Shown here: in pieces, positions 41,335 to 45,261 of the stretch | Numbering within the stretch: position 1 is the first letter of the stretch | Layout: every line of letters begins with the position of its first letter | DNA from: Pseudomonadota bacterium | GTDB taxonomy: Bacteria > Pseudomonadota > Gammaproteobacteria > Burkholderiales > SG8-39 | Assembly (NCBI GenBank): GCA_021811085.1 | Contig: JAJZPQ010000030.1 | Span: forward strand, 1-45,261 | Length of the DNA stretch: 45,261 bases | Direction: 5' to 3' | Position numbers and translations under genes: made by a program | Notes under the pieces: generated by a model | Database searches by the model: none | What the model was told of the DNA's origin: nothing | Seen by the model: only the letters and a program-made list of their open reading frames with translations

Positions 41335-42543
41335 ATGAGACAATTCGAACGCATCAATCGCCTGCCGCCCTACGTCTTCAACATCACCAACGAGTTGAAG
41401 ATGGCAGCCCGCCGCGCCGGCGAGGACATCATCGACATGAGCATGGGCAACCCCGACGGTCCCACGCCCAGGCACATCGTCGACAAGCTGGTGGAGGCGG
41501 CGCAGCGCAGCGACACCCACGGCTATTCCGTGTCCAAGGGCATACCGCGCCTGCGCCGCGCGATCACCGGCTGGTACCAGCGGCGCTACGGCGTGGAGTT
41601 CGATCCGGACTCTGAGGCCATCGTCACCATCGGCTCGAAGGAGGGCCTGGCGCACCTGATGCTGGCGACGCTCGATCGCGGCGACACGGTGCTGGTGCCC
41701 AACCCGAGCTATCCGATCCATATCTACGGCGCGATCATCGCCGGCGCCGATATCCGCTCGGTGCGCATGACCCCCGGCGTCGATTTCTTCGCCGAGACCG
41801 AGCGCGCGATCCGCGAACTGATCCCGAAGCCGAAAATGCTGGTGATCGGCTTCCCGTCGAATCCGACCGCGATGTGCGTGGAACTGGAGTTTTTCGAGCG
41901 CGTGATCGCGCTGGCCAAGGCGCACGACATCCTGGTGGTGCACGACCTCGCCTATGCCGACATTACGTTCGACGGCTGGAGGGCGCCGTCGATCATGCAG
42001 GTGCCGGGCGCGCGCGACGTGGCGGTGGAATTCTTCACCATGTCGAAGAGCTACAACATGGCCGGCTGGCGCATCGGCTTCATGGTCGGCAACAAGGAGC
42101 TGGTGCATGCGCTCGCGCGCATCAAGAGCTATCACGACTACGGCACGTTCGCGCCGATCCAGGTCGCATCGATTGTCGCGCTCGAAGGGCCGCAGGACTG
42201 CGTCGAGGAAATCCGCCTCAAATACCAGAAGCGGCGCGACGTCATGGTGAAAGGCCTGCACGAAATGGGCTGGATGGTCGCGAATCCCAAGGCCTCGATG
42301 TACATCTGGGCCAAGATTCCGGAGCATTACAGCGGCATGGGCTCGCTCGAATTCGCGAAGAAGGTGCTGCAGGAAGCCAAGGTGGCGGTGTCCCCGGGCA
42401 TAGGCTTCGGCGATTACGGCGACGACCACGTGCGCATCGCGCTGATCGAAAACGAAGCGCGCAGCCGCCAGGCGCTGCGCGGTATCAGGGACATGTTCAA
42501 GAAGGACGGACTGGTGCCTGCGCCCGCAACGGCGTCGGCTTAA
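41335..42543 (+). CDS. alaC: AlaC-type alanine/pyridoxal-phosphate aminotransferase
   Basis: 402 residues of fold-type I class [64 protein letters not shown] and the PLP lysine K238 in [15 protein letters not shown] are typical of AlaC (YfdZ). It interconverts alanine and pyruvate, and in betaproteobacteria may serve homoserine-branch transamination. No strong SD. It is divergent from the arn operon and followed by a second aminotransferase. Confidence 0.88.
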   Translation: MRQFERINRLPPYVFNITNELKMAARRAGEDIIDMSMGNPDGPTPRHIVDKLVEAAQRSDTHGYSVSKGIPRLRRAITGWYQRRYGVEFDPDSEAIVTIGSKEGLAHLMLATLDRGDTVLVPNPSYPIHIYGAIIAGADIRSVRMTPGVDFFAETERAIRELIPKPKMLVIGFPSNPTAMCVELEFFERVIALAKAHDILVVHDLAYADITFDGWRAPSIMQVPGARDVAVEFFTMSKSYNMAGWRIGFMVGNKELVHALARIKSYHDYGTFAPIQVASIVALEGPQDCVEEIRLKYQKRRDVMVKGLHEMGWMVANPKASMYIWAKIPEHYSGMGSLEFAKKVLQEAKVAVSPGIGFGDYGDDHVRIALIENEARSRQALRGIRDMFKKDGLVPAPATASA

Positions 42544-42562
42544 GACCGCAGTGCGGAAGACG

Positions 42563-43789
42563 ATGCTCAAACCGGTCAAAAAATCCTCCAAGCTCGCCGA
42601 TGTCTGCTACGACATCCGCGGACCGGTGCTCGCGCGCGCGCGGCAGATGGAGGAGGAGGGCCACCGCATCTTCAAGCTGAACATCGGCAACCTCGCGCCG
42701 TTCGGCTTCGATGCGCCCGACGAGATGCGCCACGACGTGATCGTGAACCTCTCGAACGCCTCCGGCTACACCGACTCCAAGGGGCTGTTCGCGGCGCGCA
42801 AGGCGATCATGCATTACGCGCAGCAGAAGCGCATCGCCGGGGTCGAACTCGACGACATCATCATCGGCAACGGCGTCTCCGAGCTGATCGTGATGGCGAT
42901 GCAGGGGCTGCTCGACGACGGCGACGAGGTGCTGGTGCCCGCACCCGACTATCCGCTGTGGACGGCGGCAGTACGCCTGGCCGGCGGAATGCCGCGGCAC
43001 TACCGCTGCGACGAGAGCAACGGCTGGCTGCCGGATCTGGCCGACATCCGCGCCCAGATCACCCGGCGCACGCGCGCGATCGTGATCATCAACCCGAACA
43101 ATCCGACCGGCGCGCTGTATCCGGACGAGCTGCTGCGCGAGCTGGTGGACATCGCGCGCAAGCATCAGCTCATCGTCTATGCCGACGAGGTCTATGACAA
43201 GACGCTCTACGACGGCGCGACGCACACCTCGATCGCCTCGCTCGCCGACGACCTGCTGTTCGTCACGTTCAACGGGCTGTCCAAGAATTACCGCGCCTGC
43301 GGTTACCGCACCGGCTGGATGGTCGTGTCGGGCGAGAAACGCCATGCGCAGGACTATATTGAAGGGCTGAACATCCTCGCCTCGATGCGCCTGTGCGCGA
43401 ACGTGCCCGGCCAGTATGCGGTGCAGACGGCGCTGGGCGGCTACCAGAGCATCAACGACCTGGTCGCGCCGACTGGACGGCTGTGCCGCCAGCGCGACCT
43501 CGCCTGGAACCTGATTACGCAGATTCCGGGCGTTTCCTGCGTCAAGCCGAAAGCGGCGCTGTACCTGTTCCCGCGCCTGGACGCGAAAATGTATCCGATC
43601 AAGGACGACCAGCAATTCGTGCTCGAGCTGCTCGAGGAAGAAAAGGTTCTGGTCGTCCAGGGCAGCGGCTTCAACTGGCCGCGCCCGGATCATTTTCGTC
43701 TGGTGTTCCTGCCCAACAGCGACGACCTCACCGAGGCGATTGCGCGCATGGCGCGGTTCCTGGACGTCTACCGCAGGCGGCACGCGTGA
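42563..43789 (+). CDS. alaA: AlaA-type alanine aminotransferase
   Basis: 408 residues. RGPVLARARQMEEEGHRIFKLNIGNLAPFGFDAPD, INPNNPTGALYPDELL, YADEVYDKTLYDG and K241 in NGLSKNYRACGYRTGWM are diagnostic of AlaA (YfbQ), the main glutamate-pyruvate transaminase. I chose the ATG at 42563, preceded by GGAAG; a GTG at 42551 is the alternative. It starts 20 nt after alaC. Only distantly related to alaC; not a recent duplicate. Confidence 0.9.
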   Translation: MLKPVKKSSKLADVCYDIRGPVLARARQMEEEGHRIFKLNIGNLAPFGFDAPDEMRHDVIVNLSNASGYTDSKGLFAARKAIMHYAQQKRIAGVELDDIIIGNGVSELIVMAMQGLLDDGDEVLVPAPDYPLWTAAVRLAGGMPRHYRCDESNGWLPDLADIRAQITRRTRAIVIINPNNPTGALYPDELLRELVDIARKHQLIVYADEVYDKTLYDGATHTSIASLADDLLFVTFNGLSKNYRACGYRTGWMVVSGEKRHAQDYIEGLNILASMRLCANVPGQYAVQTALGGYQSINDLVAPTGRLCRQRDLAWNLITQIPGVSCVKPKAALYLFPRLDAKMYPIKDDQQFVLELLEEEKVLVVQGSGFNWPRPDHFRLVFLPNSDDLTEAIARMARFLDVYRRRHA

Positions 43790-43871
43790 GCCGGTCGCCG
43801 CAACATCGCCGCTGACGGCTGCGCGACACGTACTTATTCATCCACCCATTGCGTAAAGAGAATTGCAACAC

Positions 43872-45188
43872 ATGAACCCCATCAGCGTTGGATTGCTCGG
43901 TATCGGTACCGTAGGCGGCGGCACCTGGAATGTGCTCGCGCGCAACCAGGAGGAAATCCAGCGCCGCGCCGGCCGCGGCATCCGCATCACCAAGGTCGCC
44001 GACCAGGATCTCGCGCGCGCGCGGCAACTGGTCGGAGGCCAGGCCGCGGTCACCGCCGACGCCTGGGAGGTCGTGAACGACCCGGCGATCGATATCGTGG
44101 TCGAACTCATCGGCGGCTACGGCATCGCGCGCGACCTGGTGCTGAAGGCGATCGCCAACGGCAAGCATGTGGTCACCGCGAACAAGGCGCTGCTCGCGAC
44201 CCACGGCAACGAAATCTTCGCCGCGGCACAGGCCAAAGGCGTGATGGTCGCGTTCGAGGGCGCGGTCGCCGGCGGCATCCCGATCATCAAGGCGCTGCGC
44301 GAAGGCCTGACCGCGAACCGCATCGAATGGATCGCCGGCATCATCAACGGCACTTCGAACTTCATCCTGTCGGAAATGCGCGACAAGGGCCTCGCGTTCG
44401 CGACCGTGCTGAAGGAGGCGCAGCGCCTGGGCTATGCCGAAGCCGATCCGACCTTCGACATCGAAGGCATAGACGCCGCGCACAAGCTAACCATCATGTC
44501 GGCGATCGCGTTCGGCATCCCGATGCAGCTGGACAAGGCGTACACCGAGGGCATCTCGGCGCTGACGCAGGAAGACATACGCTATGCGGAACAGCTCGGG
44601 TACCGCATCAAGCTGCTCGGCATCACGCGCCGCACGCCGGAGGGCATAGAACTGCGCGTGCACCCGACGCTGATTCCGCTGCGGCGCCTGATCGCCAACG
44701 TCGAAGGCGTCATGAATGCGATCCTGGTCAAAGGCGACGCCGTCGGCGCGACGCTGTACTACGGCGCGGGCGCCGGCGCGGAGCCGACCGCGAGCGCGGT
44801 GGTGGCGGACCTGGTCGACGTAACGCGCATGCATACCTCCGACCCGGAGCACCGCGTGCCGCACCTCGCGTTCCAGCCGGACCAGTTGTCCAATGTTCCC
44901 ATCCTGCCGATGGAGGAGGTGGTCACCTCCTATTATCTGCGCATGCGCGTGGTCGACCGTCCGGGCGTGCTCGCCGACATCACGCGCATCCTGGCCGATC
45001 ACCAGGTGTCCATCGACGCGATGGTGCAGAAGGAGCCCTCCGAGGGCGAAGAGCAGGTGGACATCATCATGCTCACGCACCAGACGCGCGAGAAGCATAT
45101 CAACGCCGCGATCGCCGCGATCGAAAACCTTGCCGTCGTGACCGGCAAGGTGACGCGCATCCGGCTCGAAGAACTCGGACGCAACTAG
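43872..45188 (+). CDS. hom: Homoserine dehydrogenase
   Basis: 438 residues. NAD(P) motif VGLLGIGTVGGGTW, KHVVTANKALLATHG, FEGAVAGGIPIIKALREGL, NGTSNFILSEM and EADPTFDIEGIDAAHK; a C-terminal ACT domain (YYLRMRVVDRPGVLADITRIL, from about residue 352) likely gives threonine feedback. It reduces aspartate semialdehyde to homoserine. I chose the ATG at 43872. It is monofunctional, with no aspartokinase domain. thrC usually follows, beyond the window. Confidence 0.96.
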   Translation: MNPISVGLLGIGTVGGGTWNVLARNQEEIQRRAGRGIRITKVADQDLARARQLVGGQAAVTADAWEVVNDPAIDIVVELIGGYGIARDLVLKAIANGKHVVTANKALLATHGNEIFAAAQAKGVMVAFEGAVAGGIPIIKALREGLTANRIEWIAGIINGTSNFILSEMRDKGLAFATVLKEAQRLGYAEADPTFDIEGIDAAHKLTIMSAIAFGIPMQLDKAYTEGISALTQEDIRYAEQLGYRIKLLGITRRTPEGIELRVHPTLIPLRRLIANVEGVMNAILVKGDAVGATLYYGAGAGAEPTASAVVADLVDVTRMHTSDPEHRVPHLAFQPDQLSNVPILPMEEVVTSYYLRMRVVDRPGVLADITRILADHQVSIDAMVQKEPSEGEEQVDIIMLTHQTREKHINAAIAAIENLAVVTGKVTRIRLEELGRN

Positions 45189-45231
45189 ATTGGATGCGGC
45201 ATTTCGGTACTGCTACATGTTCCCGGCGGAT

Positions 45232-45261
45232 TTGCGCGCTGCGCGCGCCAACCGTGTTTTT
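45232..45261 (+). repeat. Palindromic dispersed repeat, partial copy at window edge
   Basis: 45232-45260 matches the reverse complement of 34675-34703 at 28 of 29 positions (one A/G difference at the tenth base). It begins 44 nt after the hom stop, and the remainder of the element lies beyond the window. Confidence 0.75.

Overview
The window is high-GC chromosomal DNA from a betaproteobacterium. The best evidence is gene order: rnr-rlmB-rpsF-priB-rpsR-rplI-dnaB, a prxQ/phoH pair, and an alaC-alaA-hom block divergent from an Mth938-domain gene are all arrangements I associate with Burkholderiales, Nitrosomonadales and Rhodocyclales. The genus cannot be read from the sequence. I see no phage, integrase, transposase or CRISPR array.

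Layout. (1) 1-10484 is a catabolic and uptake locus. It holds the first 25 codons of a divergent FAD protein, a HisC-like aminotransferase, a fused HyuA-HyuB hydantoinase/oxoprolinase, a maleate-isomerase-like Asp/Glu racemase family protein, and a complete Liv-type ABC importer (binding protein, two permeases, two ATPases). Together these suggest import and opening or isomerisation of a small cyclic amide or dicarboxylate-like compound; the substrate is unknown. (2) 10504-16032 holds mostly uncharacterised envelope genes on the minus strand: a two-TM protein, a PA2779-family protein, a three-TM protein, a glycine-zipper protein, a large lipoprotein with four FN3 repeats and a C-terminal haem c site, and a small lipoprotein. 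(3) 16104-19463 is a glrK-qseG-glrR-type two-component operon acting with sigma-54. (4) 19593-23600 holds a GNAT acetyltransferase, an HtrA protease, a secreted protein, a TerB-like protein and a two-gene envelope operon. Two sites matching the PmrA-type direct repeat YTTAAK-N5-YTTAAK lie upstream of the protease and of the two-gene operon, each 10 nt before a -10-like hexamer.

(5) 23743-29970 is the information-processing core. tRNA-Leu(CAG) is head-to-head with rnr, followed by rlmB, then a strong promoter and rpsF-priB-rpsR-rplI with a textbook terminator, then dnaB on its own promoter. (6) 30045-33481 holds a double-CDGSH protein, a TlpA-like thioredoxin translationally coupled to what looks like a 5'-truncated transglutaminase gene, a PIN-PhoH ATPase and a PrxQ-type peroxiredoxin.

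(7) 33589-41253 is a lipid A aminoarabinose (arn) operon on the minus strand: Mth938 gene, arnT, one SMR flippase gene, arnB, arnC, arnA formyltransferase and arnA decarboxylase as separate genes, then a spacer with two long hairpins, then arnD. One hairpin belongs to a dispersed repeat with a second copy starting at the right edge of the window. (8) 41335-45188 is alaC-alaA-hom, giving alanine transamination and the entry to threonine/methionine synthesis; thrC would be expected just past the window.
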